Source: Pseudomonas orientalis (GTDB lineage Bacteria; Pseudomonadota; Gammaproteobacteria; Pseudomonadales; Pseudomonadaceae). Taken from it: a DNA stretch of 64,000 nt. Location: assembly GCF_002934065.1 (NCBI RefSeq), contig NZ_CP018049.1, positions 3,594,501 to 3,658,500 of the forward strand. The letters are read 5' to 3'. The stretch's first letter is position 1; every line of letters begins with the position of its first letter. A program made the position numbers and the translations under genes. This document shows, piece by piece, positions 53,076 through 63,660 of the stretch. A model generated the notes under the pieces. That model was not told the origin of the DNA. It saw only the letters and a list, made by a program, of their open reading frames with translations, and searched no databases.

Positions 53076-54212
53076 CTAGCTCAACTGCTCACACAGAAAT
53101 GCACTGCTGGCGACCTTGGACGTCGGATGGAACGCCAGCACTCGCGTTGCCACCAGCAGATAGGCGACCTCTTCAGATGACATGAACGCCATACCCCCCA
53201 TGAGTTCGAAAGCGCGCGTGCCAATACGGTTGACTGCCTCCTGCACCGAGAAGCGTGTGGCCTGAGCACGCGCCAGGTCAGCGCGCAGGAATCGGTTTTC
53301 ATCTATCGACGTCGCCAACCCCTGCAACGCCATCTTCGCCCCTTGCAGATCAATCAACAACTGCGCCCGATCCTGCGCCGAACCTTTACCCGCCGTCAGT
53401 GCGCGCGACGCTAATGCGCTCGCCATGCCCAGGTAGGATGCTGAAGCCAGCAACTGGAACCAGATCGCAAACAAATGGTTACCCGTTCCCTGTTTATCCT
53501 CACCGAGCTGCTCATCCACGGTTTTGCTGAAATGCATCATGGACTCAGGAACCACCAGGTTATTGAACCGGACCTCGTGGCTGTCAGCTGCCTGCAAATG
53601 GGGAACGGACCAGAACTTTTTCCGCTCGATACAGGGATCACCCGCCAGCCCCGCGCCGATGCCTAAATGAGTATGACCTTCTGAATCAACGTAATTGACA
53701 CCAAACGTAATCACGTCGAAATGATGGGTCATGGTGCAAGGTTTCTTGCTGCCATTGACCACGTAACCCTCGGCGGTTTTTTCCACGGCCATGGTCGAGG
53801 CCAGGATATCCGAATGCGCGCGGCCTTCGGCGAACCCGGACGCAACCAACAAGTCGTTGCGTGCAACGATGCTCAGCAGCCCTTCAAGGTCAGGAAAGAA
53901 GTGACTGGCCGCCATCATGCCCGCGACGGTGTGGTGGTGCATGGTCATCATCACCGCCAGAGAAGGGCAATGAGCGCCGACCCACGTATGCAACTGCGCC
54001 AACTTACGTGCACTGACGCCCCCGCCACCCAGCACCTGCGCAATGGCAAGCCCAGGCCGACCCGCTGTTCGAAACAGATCAGCCAATCGCTGAGACGCTC
54101 CTCGCTCAAGTTCCAACAGCGATGCGGACTCAAGACACGCTGCCAGTTGCGGTACCAACTCCAACGCCGTAGTTCGTTCTTCTGTCAAAAACATACTGTT
54201 CAAACCCTTCAT
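53076..54212 (-). CDS. Acyl-CoA-dehydrogenase-like flavoprotein
   Basis: A 378-residue ACAD-fold protein. Recognisable blocks are VLGGGGVSARKLAQLHTWVG, the central GYVVNGSKKPCTMTHHFDVI beta domain and the C-terminal ALASRALTAG ... FELMGGMAFM helices. It is diverged from metabolic ACADs. It lies 40 bp after the OlsB-like N-acyltransferase gene on the same strand, so it likely acts on the acyl chain or product of that enzyme. The start at 54212 is used; an ATG at 54194 with AAGGG upstream is possible. The DNA appears somewhat less G/C-rich than the flanking housekeeping genes. Confidence 0.88.
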   Translation of the reverse strand: MKGLNSMFLTEERTTALELVPQLAACLESASLLELERGASQRLADLFRTAGRPGLAIAQVLGGGGVSARKLAQLHTWVGAHCPSLAVMMTMHHHTVAGMMAASHFFPDLEGLLSIVARNDLLVASGFAEGRAHSDILASTMAVEKTAEGYVVNGSKKPCTMTHHFDVITFGVNYVDSEGHTHLGIGAGLAGDPCIERKKFWSVPHLQAADSHEVRFNNLVVPESMMHFSKTVDEQLGEDKQGTGNHLFAIWFQLLASASYLGMASALASRALTAGKGSAQDRAQLLIDLQGAKMALQGLATSIDENRFLRADLARAQATRFSVQEAVNRIGTRAFELMGGMAFMSSEEVAYLLVATRVLAFHPTSKVASSAFLCEQLS

Positions 54213-54252
54213 TAGTCTTAAATATCCAACCTTCCGGATGCAGTGCGGCTAT

Positions 54253-55017
54253 TCACTTCAAATAGTGGCGCGCATAACGCTGGTTCAAATTCGATAACGG
54301 CAACAACATAAAGAAATCAGCAGTCTGGAAGTCCGAGTCCCAGGCAGGCTTGCCACACACCCACGCACCACTGCGCAAATAACCTTTTAACAAAGGCGGC
54401 ATGGATACAGGTTTTTCAGCTTGGATTTCATGAACCGCAAACGGCGCATAGGGAATGACACGATATTCAGGCGGCGCAAATTGTTCGGGTGTAAACGAAT
54501 GATAGATCGCTGATGCGTGATGACCGCCATCCGCCAGACTGACGCTGGCACACCCCATCAAGTAATCACAGCCTTCACGTTGCATATACGTTGCCAAGCC
54601 CGACCATAGCAGCATGATGACGCTACCGCTTCGGTAGTCAGGGTGCACGCAGGCATGCCCCGCTTCGATAATATGGGCACGTAGAGGATCCAGTCGGCTC
54701 AGGTCGAATTCTTTGTCCGAATAGTAGTGTCCCATGTGTCGGGCGGCCGTCGGGCTCATGACACGATACGTACCGACCACAACCCCCGTGGTGGTATCTC
54801 GCACCATCAAATGGTCGCAATAGTCATCAAACTCGTCGACATGCAGTGCTTGCGCATTTGCAAGTGCCGGTGTCTGGAATGTTTCATTGAAAACGCTATA
54901 ACGAAGGGCTTGTACCTCTCGCAGTTGCTCTGGCGTATTGGCAAGACCAATAATCAACTTACCAATATGAGGCGGCAAGCCCGAACCCGCATCCGCGGTC
55001 TGTGTGAGCATTTGCAT
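54253..55017 (-). CDS. OlsB-like N-acyltransferase (GNAT/autoinducer-synthase fold)
   Basis: A 254-residue protein of the ornithine-lipid N-acyltransferase (OlsB/hemolysin-like) family. YSVFNETFQTP, FDDYCDHLMVRD, GTYRVMSPTAAR, EAGHACVHPDYRSGSVIMLL and PPLLKGYLRSGAWVCG are typical; the fold is shared with LuxI-type AHL synthases and FeeM. It moves a 3-hydroxyacyl chain from ACP to an amino group. No olsA gene adjoins it; instead an ACAD-like gene follows. The ATG at 55017 is chosen because AAGAAGGGG lies just upstream, unlike the longer in-frame start. Confidence 0.88.
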   Translation of the reverse strand: MQMLTQTADAGSGLPPHIGKLIIGLANTPEQLREVQALRYSVFNETFQTPALANAQALHVDEFDDYCDHLMVRDTTTGVVVGTYRVMSPTAARHMGHYYSDKEFDLSRLDPLRAHIIEAGHACVHPDYRSGSVIMLLWSGLATYMQREGCDYLMGCASVSLADGGHHASAIYHSFTPEQFAPPEYRVIPYAPFAVHEIQAEKPVSMPPLLKGYLRSGAWVCGKPAWDSDFQTADFFMLLPLSNLNQRYARHYLK

Positions 55018-55334
55018 ATATGTCCCCTTCTTATTACACCAAGTAACAAACAAAACATTACCTGCCACTCTTGAGGGGGGGACTGTAAGGAAACTCTGAA
55101 ACCTCGGGTGAATTCGGTAAGACTAAACATATGGGAAAAAGCAGCCCGTTGACCGCCAGTAAATTCCCACAGCGTTCAGGGTTCTTGTTCGGGAAATGGC
55201 TGCACAGCGTTCAGCGGTCGCTGCAACAACTCAGGTGCGTACGTGTGACGCAGAGCGTCACGGGATGCATTCCCATGCGCAGCGTAGAGATAGATCTGAA
55301 CCCGAAGACTGAGCAAGTGAGCACGGAAAAAAAA
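55018..55334. other. Intergenic region upstream of the OlsB-like gene
   Basis: About 317 bp with no supported gene. It holds the promoter region of the minus-strand pair, where I could not fix -35/-10 boxes, and a degraded half copy of the composite repeat (55245-55297). A frame on the plus strand from ATG 55131 runs into the repeats and is not credible. Confidence 0.6.
55245..55297. repeat. Half copy of the 129-bp composite repeat
   Basis: GTGACGCAGAGCGTCACGGG and the following ATTCCCATGCGCAGCGTAGA match, with decay, the right half of the element at 46679-46807. Confidence 0.65.
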
Positions 55335-55422
55335 GCGGGAGGGAGCTTGCTCCCGATGGCGGTGGGTCAGTTGCAGATGAACTGACTGAACTACCGCTAT
55401 CGGGGGCAAGCCCCCTCCCACA
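55335..55422. repeat. Hybrid REPIN downstream of cysS
   Basis: The left half is a GCGGGAGGGAGCTTGCTCCC type, the right half a GGGGGCAAGCCCCCTCCCACA type. The two halves therefore come from different REP subfamilies. Confidence 0.85.
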
Positions 55423-55440
55423 TTTGGATCGGGTGAACAA

Positions 55441-56829
<1,389 letters not shown>

Positions 56830-56851
56830 GATGTTTCCCTTAAAACTTGAA

Positions 56852-58552
56852 TCACTGGCCCCACGAATCTCGCAAGGTCACGGTACGGTTGAATACCGGC
56901 TGACCCGGTTTCGAGTCCTTGATATCCGCGCAGAAGTAACCTTCGCGCTCGAACTGGAACCGGTCTTCCGGCTGTGCGTCGCCCAAAGAGGGTTCGGCAC
57001 GACAACCGGTGAGCACTTGCAGGGAGTCAGGGTTGATGTTGTCGAGGAAACTGGCGCTGTCTTCGGCCTTTTCAGGATTCGGCGAGCGGAACAGACGATC
57101 GTACAAACGCACTTCGCACTCGATGCTGGCAGCGGCCGGCACCCAGTGAACCACGCCCTTGACCTTGCGGCCTTCAGGGTTCTTGCCCAGGGTGTCCGGG
57201 TCGTAGGAGCAACGCAGTTCGACGATGTTGCCGTCGGCGTCCTTGATCGCTTCGTCGGCACGGATCACGTAGCTGCCGCGCAGGCGCACTTCGCCGTTCG
57301 GCTCCAGGCGCTTGTAGCCTTTTGGCGGTTCTTCCATGAAGTCATCGCGGTCGATGTAGATTTCACGGGCAAACGGCAGCTTGCGCACGCCGAGTTCTTC
57401 TTTCTGCGGATGACGCGGCAGTTCGAGGTTCTCGACCTGGCCTTCCGGGTAGTTGGTGATCACGACTTTCAAGGGACGCAGCACGCACATGGCCCGCGGC
57501 GCGTTCGCGTCGAGGTCCTGGCGGATGCTGAACTCGAGCATGCCGAAGTCAACCACGCCGTCGGAGCGGTTGGTGCCGACCATGTCGCAGAAGTTACGGA
57601 TCGACGCCGGGGTGTAGCCGCGACGGCGGAAGCCCGACAGGGTCGACATGCGCGGGTCATCCCAGCCATGCACGTGCTTTTCATCCACCAGTTGCTTGAG
57701 CTTGCGCTTGCTGGTGATGGTGTAGTTCAGGTTCAGGCGGCTGAACTCGTACTGGCGCGGCTGGGCCGGTACCGGCAGGTTGCTCAGGAACCATTCGTAC
57801 AGCGGACGATGGCTCTCGAACTCCAGGGTGCAGATGGAGTGAGTGATGCCTTCGATGGCGTCCGACTGACCGTGGGTGAAGTCATAGTTGGGGTAGATGC
57901 ACCATTTGTCACCGGTCTGGTGGTGGTGGGCATGGCGGATGCGGTACATGATCGGATCGCGCAGGTTCATGTTCGGCGAGGCCATGTCGATCTTGGCGCG
58001 CAGTACGCGGGCGCCGTCCGGGAATTCGCCGGCGCGCATACGGGCGAACCAGTCCAGGTTCTCCTCCACCGAACGGTCGCGGAACGGGCTGTTCTTGCCC
58101 GGCTCGGTCAGCGTGCCACGATATTCCTTGGCCTGTTCCGGGCTAAGGTCGTCAACGTAGGCCTTGCCGGCCTTGATCAGCTCCACGGCCCAGTCGTGCA
58201 ACTGGTCGAAGTACTGCGAGGCATAGCGCACTTCACCGGACCACTCGAAGCCCAGCCACTTCACGTCGCTTTCGATGGCGTCGATGTACTCCTGGTCTTC
58301 CTTGGCCGGGTTGGTGTCGTCGAAACGCAGGTGAGTGACGCCACCGAACTCCTGGGCCAGACCGAAGTTCACGCAGATCGACTTGGCGTGACCGATGTGC
58401 AGGTAGCCGTTGGGCTCTGGCGGGAAACGGGTGACGATCTGCGTGTGCTTGCCCGAATCCAGGTCCGCCTGGATGATCGGGCGCAGGAAATTGACCGGGA
58501 CGGCAGGTCCGGCCTTGGCATTCGGGGTAGAGTCGACAGTGGGCTTGCTCAT
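56852..58552 (-). CDS. glnS: Glutaminyl-tRNA synthetase
   Basis: A 566-residue class I synthetase charging tRNA-Gln. The HIGH motif is [12 protein letters not shown], and the KMSKS-like loop is TSKRKLKQL. The anticodon-binding beta-barrels occupy the C-terminal about 220 residues. It begins [18 protein letters not shown], with a polar N-terminal extension of about 35 residues before the catalytic core. It is divergent from ppiB and forms an operon with cysS. Confidence 0.97.
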   Translation of the reverse strand: MSKPTVDSTPNAKAGPAVPVNFLRPIIQADLDSGKHTQIVTRFPPEPNGYLHIGHAKSICVNFGLAQEFGGVTHLRFDDTNPAKEDQEYIDAIESDVKWLGFEWSGEVRYASQYFDQLHDWAVELIKAGKAYVDDLSPEQAKEYRGTLTEPGKNSPFRDRSVEENLDWFARMRAGEFPDGARVLRAKIDMASPNMNLRDPIMYRIRHAHHHQTGDKWCIYPNYDFTHGQSDAIEGITHSICTLEFESHRPLYEWFLSNLPVPAQPRQYEFSRLNLNYTITSKRKLKQLVDEKHVHGWDDPRMSTLSGFRRRGYTPASIRNFCDMVGTNRSDGVVDFGMLEFSIRQDLDANAPRAMCVLRPLKVVITNYPEGQVENLELPRHPQKEELGVRKLPFAREIYIDRDDFMEEPPKGYKRLEPNGEVRLRGSYVIRADEAIKDADGNIVELRCSYDPDTLGKNPEGRKVKGVVHWVPAAASIECEVRLYDRLFRSPNPEKAEDSASFLDNINPDSLQVLTGCRAEPSLGDAQPEDRFQFEREGYFCADIKDSKPGQPVFNRTVTLRDSWGQ

Positions 58553-58813
58553 AGGATCCTTGAACAGACAGGTTCGTGGCCAGGTGGGGCCAGATAAAAC
58601 AAAGGGCTCATAATAGCCGATGCAGTCAAGACACTGACAGGCCGGGACCGAAAACTGCTGTTTAATTACTGCTTTTATGGCCGGGGCGGTAAAAAACCAC
58701 CTCGAAATTCCTGCGGGGCACGCTAAACTGCGCGCCTTGGCCGTCGTTTAAGCCAGACAGGTAAGGTGCCCCGGGCACTCAAACCCACGAATTCCCTGAA
58801 AAGAGTAGTGAAC

Positions 58814-59317
58814 ATGACTCAAGTCAAACTGACCACCAACCACGGTGACATCGTCATCGAGTTGAACGCCGAGAAAGCGCCGATCACCGTCGCCAACTTC
58901 ATCGAGTACGTCAACGCCGGCCACTACGAAAACACCGTTTTCCACCGTGTCATCGGCAACTTCATGATCCAGGGCGGCGGTTTCGAGCCAGGCATGAAAG
59001 AGAAGAAAGACAAGCGCCCAAGCATCCAGAACGAAGCGGACAACGGCCTTTCCAACGACAAGTACACCGTCGCCATGGCCCGTACCATGGAGCCGCATTC
59101 GGCCTCCGCGCAGTTCTTCATCAACGTGGCTGACAACGCTTTCCTCAACCACAGCGGCAAGAACGTGCAGGGCTGGGGTTACGCCGTATTCGGTAAAGTC
59201 ACCGAAGGCCAGGACGTCGTCGACAAGATCAAAGGCGTGTCCACCACGTCCAAAGCCGGTCACCAGGACGTTCCAGTCGAAGACGTGATCGTCGAGAAAG
59301 CCGAGATCGTTGGGTGA
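58814..59317 (+). CDS. ppiB: Cytosolic peptidyl-prolyl cis-trans isomerase (cyclophilin)
   Basis: A 167-residue cyclophilin. [18 protein letters not shown] contains the catalytic arginine (Phe-His-Arg-Val), and [20 protein letters not shown] is the conserved substrate-binding core. No signal peptide, so cytosolic. The ATG at 58814 gives the standard N terminus [17 protein letters not shown]. Its TGA overlaps the lpxH GTG start (GTGA), so lpxH is translated from the same mRNA. Confidence 0.96.
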   Translation: MTQVKLTTNHGDIVIELNAEKAPITVANFIEYVNAGHYENTVFHRVIGNFMIQGGGFEPGMKEKKDKRPSIQNEADNGLSNDKYTVAMARTMEPHSASAQFFINVADNAFLNHSGKNVQGWGYAVFGKVTEGQDVVDKIKGVSTTSKAGHQDVPVEDVIVEKAEIVG

Positions 59318-60063
59318 TATTGCTGATTTCAGACTTGCATCTGGAAGAGGAACGCCCGGACATCACCCGGGCGTTTCTGGATCTGCTCCACGGCCGCGCC
59401 CGTGGTGCCCAGGCGTTGTACATTCTGGGGGACTTCTTCGAAGCCTGGATTGGCGACGATGGGATGACCGCGTTCCAGCGTTCCATCTGTGACGCGCTGC
59501 GCGAACTGAGCGACAGCGGCACCGCGATTTTCATCATGCACGGCAACCGCGATTTCCTGATCGGCAAGGCGTTCTGTAAAGCCGCAGGCGCCAGCTTGCT
59601 CAAGGACCCGAGTGTCGTGCAGTTTTATGGCGAGCCCGTGCTGCTGATGCACGGCGACAGCCTCTGCACCCGCGACCTCGGCTATATGAAGCTGCGGCGC
59701 ATCCTGCGTAACCCGATTGTACTGTTTATCCTGCGCCATCTGCCTCTGGGCACACGCCACAAGCTGGCGCGAAAGCTGCGCAGCGAGAGCCGTGCACAGA
59801 CGCGCATGAAAGCCAACGACATTGTCGATGTCACCGCCGAAGAAGTACCGCGAGTGATGCAGCAATTCGGCGTGCGCACCCTGGTCCACGGCCATACCCA
59901 CCGCCCCGCCATTCATAAGTTGCAGATTGGCGACCAGGCGGCCAAGCGGATTGTGCTGGGGGATTGGGACAAGCAAGGCTGGGCGTTGCAGGTGGATGAG
60001 CAAGGCTTTCAACTGGCGGCGTTTGACTTCGTCAATCCGCAGTTGGCCCTTCCCGGCGCTTGA
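59314..60063 (+). CDS. lpxH: UDP-2,3-diacylglucosamine hydrolase
   Basis: A 249-residue calcineurin-like phosphoesterase that cleaves UDP-2,3-diacylglucosamine to lipid X in lipid A synthesis. Metal ligands appear as [34 protein letters not shown] and the C-terminal HGHTHRP. The start is GTG, coupled to ppiB by a GTGA overlap. Its last codons (NPQLALPGA) and the sequence following them recur in the 233-bp tandem array that follows. Confidence 0.96.
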   Translation: MILLISDLHLEEERPDITRAFLDLLHGRARGAQALYILGDFFEAWIGDDGMTAFQRSICDALRELSDSGTAIFIMHGNRDFLIGKAFCKAAGASLLKDPSVVQFYGEPVLLMHGDSLCTRDLGYMKLRRILRNPIVLFILRHLPLGTRHKLARKLRSESRAQTRMKANDIVDVTAEEVPRVMQQFGVRTLVHGHTHRPAIHKLQIGDQAAKRIVLGDWDKQGWALQVDEQGFQLAAFDFVNPQLALPGA

Positions 60064-60916
60064 TCCGCAACACCACTGATCCCATGTGAACAGAGATCAA
60101 ACTGTGGGAGGGGGCTTGCCCCCGATGAGGGAGTGTCAGTTGATGCATCTGTGACTGACCCACCGCTATCGGGGGCAAGCCCCCTCCCACAGTTGATTGC
60201 GTTCCAATCCGTTCGGATCAGTGGCCGCTTGCTACCGGCCCGGCTTTCGCGCCAAACGGCGGCTTGGCCAGCCATACCAGCAACAATCCGCAGTTGGCCC
60301 TGCCTGGCGCTTGATACCTGACAACACACATCCAATGTGGGAGGGGGCTTGCCCCCGATGAGGGAGTGTCAGTTGGTACATCTGTGACTGACCCACCGCC
60401 ATCGGGGGCAAGCCCCCTCCCACAGTTGATTGCGTTCCAATCCGTTCGGATCAGTGGCCGCTTGCTTCCGGCCCGGTTTTCGCGCCAAACGGCGGCTTGG
60501 CCAGCCATACCAGCAACAATCCACAGTTGGCGCTGCCAGGCGCTTGATACCTGACAACACACATCCAATGTGGGAGGGGGCTTGCCCCCGATGAGGGTGT
60601 GTCAGTTGATGCATCTGTGACTGACCCACCGCCATCGGGGGCAAGCCCCCTCCCACAGTTGATTGCGTTCCAATCCGTTCGGATCAGTGGCCGCTTGCTT
60701 CCGGCCCGGTTTTCGCGCCAAACGGCGGCTTGGCCAGCCATACCAGCAACAATCCACAGTTGGCGCTGCCAGGCGCTTGGTACCTGACAACACACATCCA
60801 ATGTGGGAGGGGGCTTGCCCCCGATGAGGGAGTGTCAGTTGATGCATCTGTGACTGACCCACCGCCATCGGGGGCAAGCCCCCTCCCACAGTTGATTGCA
60901 TTTCAGCCCCGGGCAG
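60064..60916. repeat. 233-bp tandem array with four REPINs
   Basis: REPINs at 60103-60191, 60336-60424, 60569-60657 and 60802-60890 repeat with an exact 233-bp period. Between them each unit carries a copy of the 3' tail of the MFS gene to the right (LLVWLAKPPFGAKAGP on the minus strand) fused to a copy of the 3' tail of lpxH (NPQLALPGA on the plus strand). Three internal copies exist. No gene is supported here; reading frames such as GGGLPPMAVGQS are REPIN translations. Confidence 0.93.
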
Positions 60917-62446
60917 TCAGTGCCCCGAAGCCGCAGGCCCCGCTTTCGCGGTAAACGGCGGCTTGGCCAGCCACACCAGCAACATCAAGCCCGCGAAGAT
61001 CCACCCCATCAACGTGAAGTAGTCCACGGTGGACATCATGTAGGCCTGGCTAGTGAGGATCTGGTCCAACTGCGCATACGCTTTGTGCCCCGCCCCGCCG
61101 AGCGCCTGTATCGCCTCGCGCGTGGCCGAGTCATAAGTGGTCATGTTCTCGCTCATGTACGCATGGTGCTGATCGGCGCGGCGAATCCAGATCCAGGTGG
61201 TGAGCGAGGCCGCGAAGCTGCCGCCCAAGGTGCGCAAGAACGTTGCCAGCCCCGCGCCGTCGGCAATCTGCTGCGGCGGCAGGTCGGACATCAGGATGCT
61301 CAAGGTCGGCATGAAGAACAGCGCCACGCCGATCCCCATGAACAGCTGCACCAGGGCGATATGGGTGAAGTCCACCTCATTGGTGAAGCCTGCGCGCATG
61401 AAGCAGCTCAAGCCCATCGCCAGGAACGACAACCCCGCCAGCAGGCGCAAGTCGAATTTGTGCGCGTATTTGCCCACGAACGGTGACATCAGCACCGGCA
61501 GAATGCCGATCGGCGCCACCGCCAGGCCGGCCCAGGTGGCGGTGTAGCCCATCTGGGTTTGCAGCCACTGCGGCAGGATCAGGTTGATGCCAAAGAAGCC
61601 CGCGTACCCGCCGATCAACACAATGGTGCCGATGCGGAAGTTGCGGTAGGCGAACAGGCGCAGGTTCACCACCGGGTGCTTGTCGGTCATCTCCCAGATC
61701 ACGAACACCGCCAGGGCAATCGCCGAGATCACTGCACCGATAATGATGAAGTTGGATTCGAACCAGTCCAGGTCATTGCCCTTGTCGAGGATGATCTGCA
61801 AGGCGCCGACACCGACGATCAGGCTCAACAACCCCACATAGTCCATCGGCTGGTAGCTGGTGACCACCGGGCGTTTCTTCAACTGCGCACGCACCACCAT
61901 CACCGCAAAGATGCCGATCGGCACGTTGATGAAGAAGATCCACGGCCAGCTGTAGCTGTCGGTGATCCAGCCGCCGAGGATCGGTCCCGCAATCGGCGCC
62001 ACCACCGTGACCATCGCCAATAGCGCCAGGGCCATGCCGCGCTTGGCCGGTGGGTAGACCGCGATCAGCAGCGTCTGGGTCATCGGGTACAACGGCCCCG
62101 CCACCAGCCCTTGCAGCACGCGAAAGCCGATCAACTCGGGCATCGAGGTGGAAATACCGCACAGGAACGAGGCCAGCACGAACAGCATGGTCGCCCACAG
62201 GAACAGCTTCACCTCGCCGAAGCGCCGGCTCAACCAACCGGTGAGCGGCAAGGCAATGGCGTTGCTCACCGCAAACGAGGTAATGACCCACGTGCCCTGC
62301 TCCGAACTCACGCCCAGGTTGCCGGAAATGGTCGGCAACGCCACGTTGGCGATGGTGGTGTCGAGCACCTGCATGAAGGTCGCCAGCGACAGCCCGATAG
62401 TGGCCATCAACAGGCTGGGTGGCGTGAACGAGGCGTTATTGCTCAT
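60917..62446 (-). CDS. EmrB-like MFS drug efflux transporter (DHA2)
   Basis: A 509-residue, 14-helix proton-driven exporter. LDTTIANVALPTISGNLGVS and WVITSFAVSNAIALPLTGWL are the DHA2/EmrB opening motifs, LSRRFGEVKLFLW is motif A, and GPILGGWITDSYSWPWIFFI motif C. It works with the adjacent EmrA-like adaptor and the outer-membrane factor. Its start overlaps the EmrA-like stop by one base. The 3' tail is duplicated in the neighbouring tandem array. Confidence 0.95.
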   Translation of the reverse strand: MSNNASFTPPSLLMATIGLSLATFMQVLDTTIANVALPTISGNLGVSSEQGTWVITSFAVSNAIALPLTGWLSRRFGEVKLFLWATMLFVLASFLCGISTSMPELIGFRVLQGLVAGPLYPMTQTLLIAVYPPAKRGMALALLAMVTVVAPIAGPILGGWITDSYSWPWIFFINVPIGIFAVMVVRAQLKKRPVVTSYQPMDYVGLLSLIVGVGALQIILDKGNDLDWFESNFIIIGAVISAIALAVFVIWEMTDKHPVVNLRLFAYRNFRIGTIVLIGGYAGFFGINLILPQWLQTQMGYTATWAGLAVAPIGILPVLMSPFVGKYAHKFDLRLLAGLSFLAMGLSCFMRAGFTNEVDFTHIALVQLFMGIGVALFFMPTLSILMSDLPPQQIADGAGLATFLRTLGGSFAASLTTWIWIRRADQHHAYMSENMTTYDSATREAIQALGGAGHKAYAQLDQILTSQAYMMSTVDYFTLMGWIFAGLMLLVWLAKPPFTAKAGPAASGH

Positions 62447-63645
62447 CAGCGTTGCGCAGCCTTGGGGGCGGCGACGCTGTTGTCATGGATCAACTGGTTG
62501 ATCATGGCATCGGCCTCGGCCAGTTGACGGTCATACACGTTGGTGGTGAACGAGGCCTTCTGCGGCGGCTGTTGCGCCAGGACCGGGCCGCTCTGGTCGT
62601 GCAGGTCCACATTGACCACGGTGCTCAAGCCAACGCGCAGCGGGTGCTTGGCCAGTTCTTCGGCATTGATATGGATGCGCACCGGTACGCGCTGCACGAT
62701 CTTGATCCAGTTGCCGGTGGCGTTCTGCGCGGGCAACAGGGCAAATGCGCTGCCGGTACCGGCGCCGAGGCTGTCGACGGTGCCGCTGTACTTCACGTCG
62801 CTGCCGTAGATGTCCGACTCGATGTCCACCGGCTGGCCGATGCGCATATCACGCAGCTGGGTTTCCTTGAAGTTGGCATCGATCCACAGCTGGTCCAGCG
62901 GAATCACCGCCATCAGCGCGGTACCCGGCTGGACGCGCTGGCCCAGTTGCACGGTGCGCTTGGCCACATAACCGGTGACGGGCGCGATCAAGGTGCTGCG
63001 CGCGTTGGTCAGGTAAGCCTGGCGCAGTTGCGCGGCGGCGGCTTGCACATCCGGGTGAGACGAAATCACCGTGTCATCCACCAGGGCGTTGGTGGTCTTG
63101 AGTTGCTGCTCAAGGTTGGTCAAGGCGTTTTTCGCCGCGGTCAGGCTATCGCGGGCGTGGGACAGTTCTTCCTGGGAAATCGCCCCGCCCTGGGCCAGGG
63201 TCTTGCGTCGGTTGTAGTTGTCCTGGGCCGTCTGCACGTCAGCTTTCTGCGCGTTGACCTGGGCTTTCATGCCATCGACGTTGCTGTACAAGCCACGCAC
63301 CTGGCGCACGGTGCGGGCCAGGTTGGCCTGGGCGCTTTGCAGGCCGACGGCGGCGTCGTTGGGGTCGAAGTTGACCAGCACCTGGCCTTCATGGACCAGG
63401 TCGCCATCGTCGGCGCCGATGCTGACCACGGTGCCGGTGACCAGCGGAGTGATTTCCACCACGTTGCCATTTACATAGGCGTCATCGGTACTTTCATTGA
63501 AGCGCCCGTACAACTCGTACCAGGCCCACACGCCAACGACACCTAAGATGACGATCAGCGCCAGGCCGATCAGCATGACTTTGCGTTTGCGCGGGTTGTT
63601 GTCTTTGGGTTGTTCAGTTGCATTGTTGCTGTCGGCAGTGGCCAT
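62446..63645 (-). CDS. EmrA-like membrane-fusion protein
   Basis: A 399-residue HlyD-family adaptor. A single N-terminal transmembrane helix (LIGLALIVILGVVGVWAWYE) follows a Lys/Asn-rich cytoplasmic start. The lipoyl halves are VTGTVVSIGADDGDLVHEGQ and LIAPVTGYVAKRTVQLGQRV, bracketing the coiled coil; SDVKYSGTVDSLGAGTGSAF is an EmrA hallmark. It links the EmrB-like pump to the outer-membrane protein encoded just upstream in the operon. Confidence 0.95.
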   Translation of the reverse strand: MATADSNNATEQPKDNNPRKRKVMLIGLALIVILGVVGVWAWYELYGRFNESTDDAYVNGNVVEITPLVTGTVVSIGADDGDLVHEGQVLVNFDPNDAAVGLQSAQANLARTVRQVRGLYSNVDGMKAQVNAQKADVQTAQDNYNRRKTLAQGGAISQEELSHARDSLTAAKNALTNLEQQLKTTNALVDDTVISSHPDVQAAAAQLRQAYLTNARSTLIAPVTGYVAKRTVQLGQRVQPGTALMAVIPLDQLWIDANFKETQLRDMRIGQPVDIESDIYGSDVKYSGTVDSLGAGTGSAFALLPAQNATGNWIKIVQRVPVRIHINAEELAKHPLRVGLSTVVNVDLHDQSGPVLAQQPPQKASFTTNVYDRQLAEADAMINQLIHDNSVAAPKAAQR

Positions 63646-63660
63646 GACAAATACCTCAAA

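Noticed and set aside
55131..55385. 84-codon frame upstream of the OlsB-like gene
   Set aside because: Runs through the degraded composite repeat and the REPIN; no ribosome-binding site.
60218..60901. Several similar frames of 95-116 codons in the tandem array
   Set aside because: They are translations of REPINs and of duplicated gene tails, repeated every 233 bp in shifting frames.
60064..60916. CRISPR array
   Set aside because: Units are 233 bp and nearly identical throughout; there are no short repeats with unique spacers and no cas genes.
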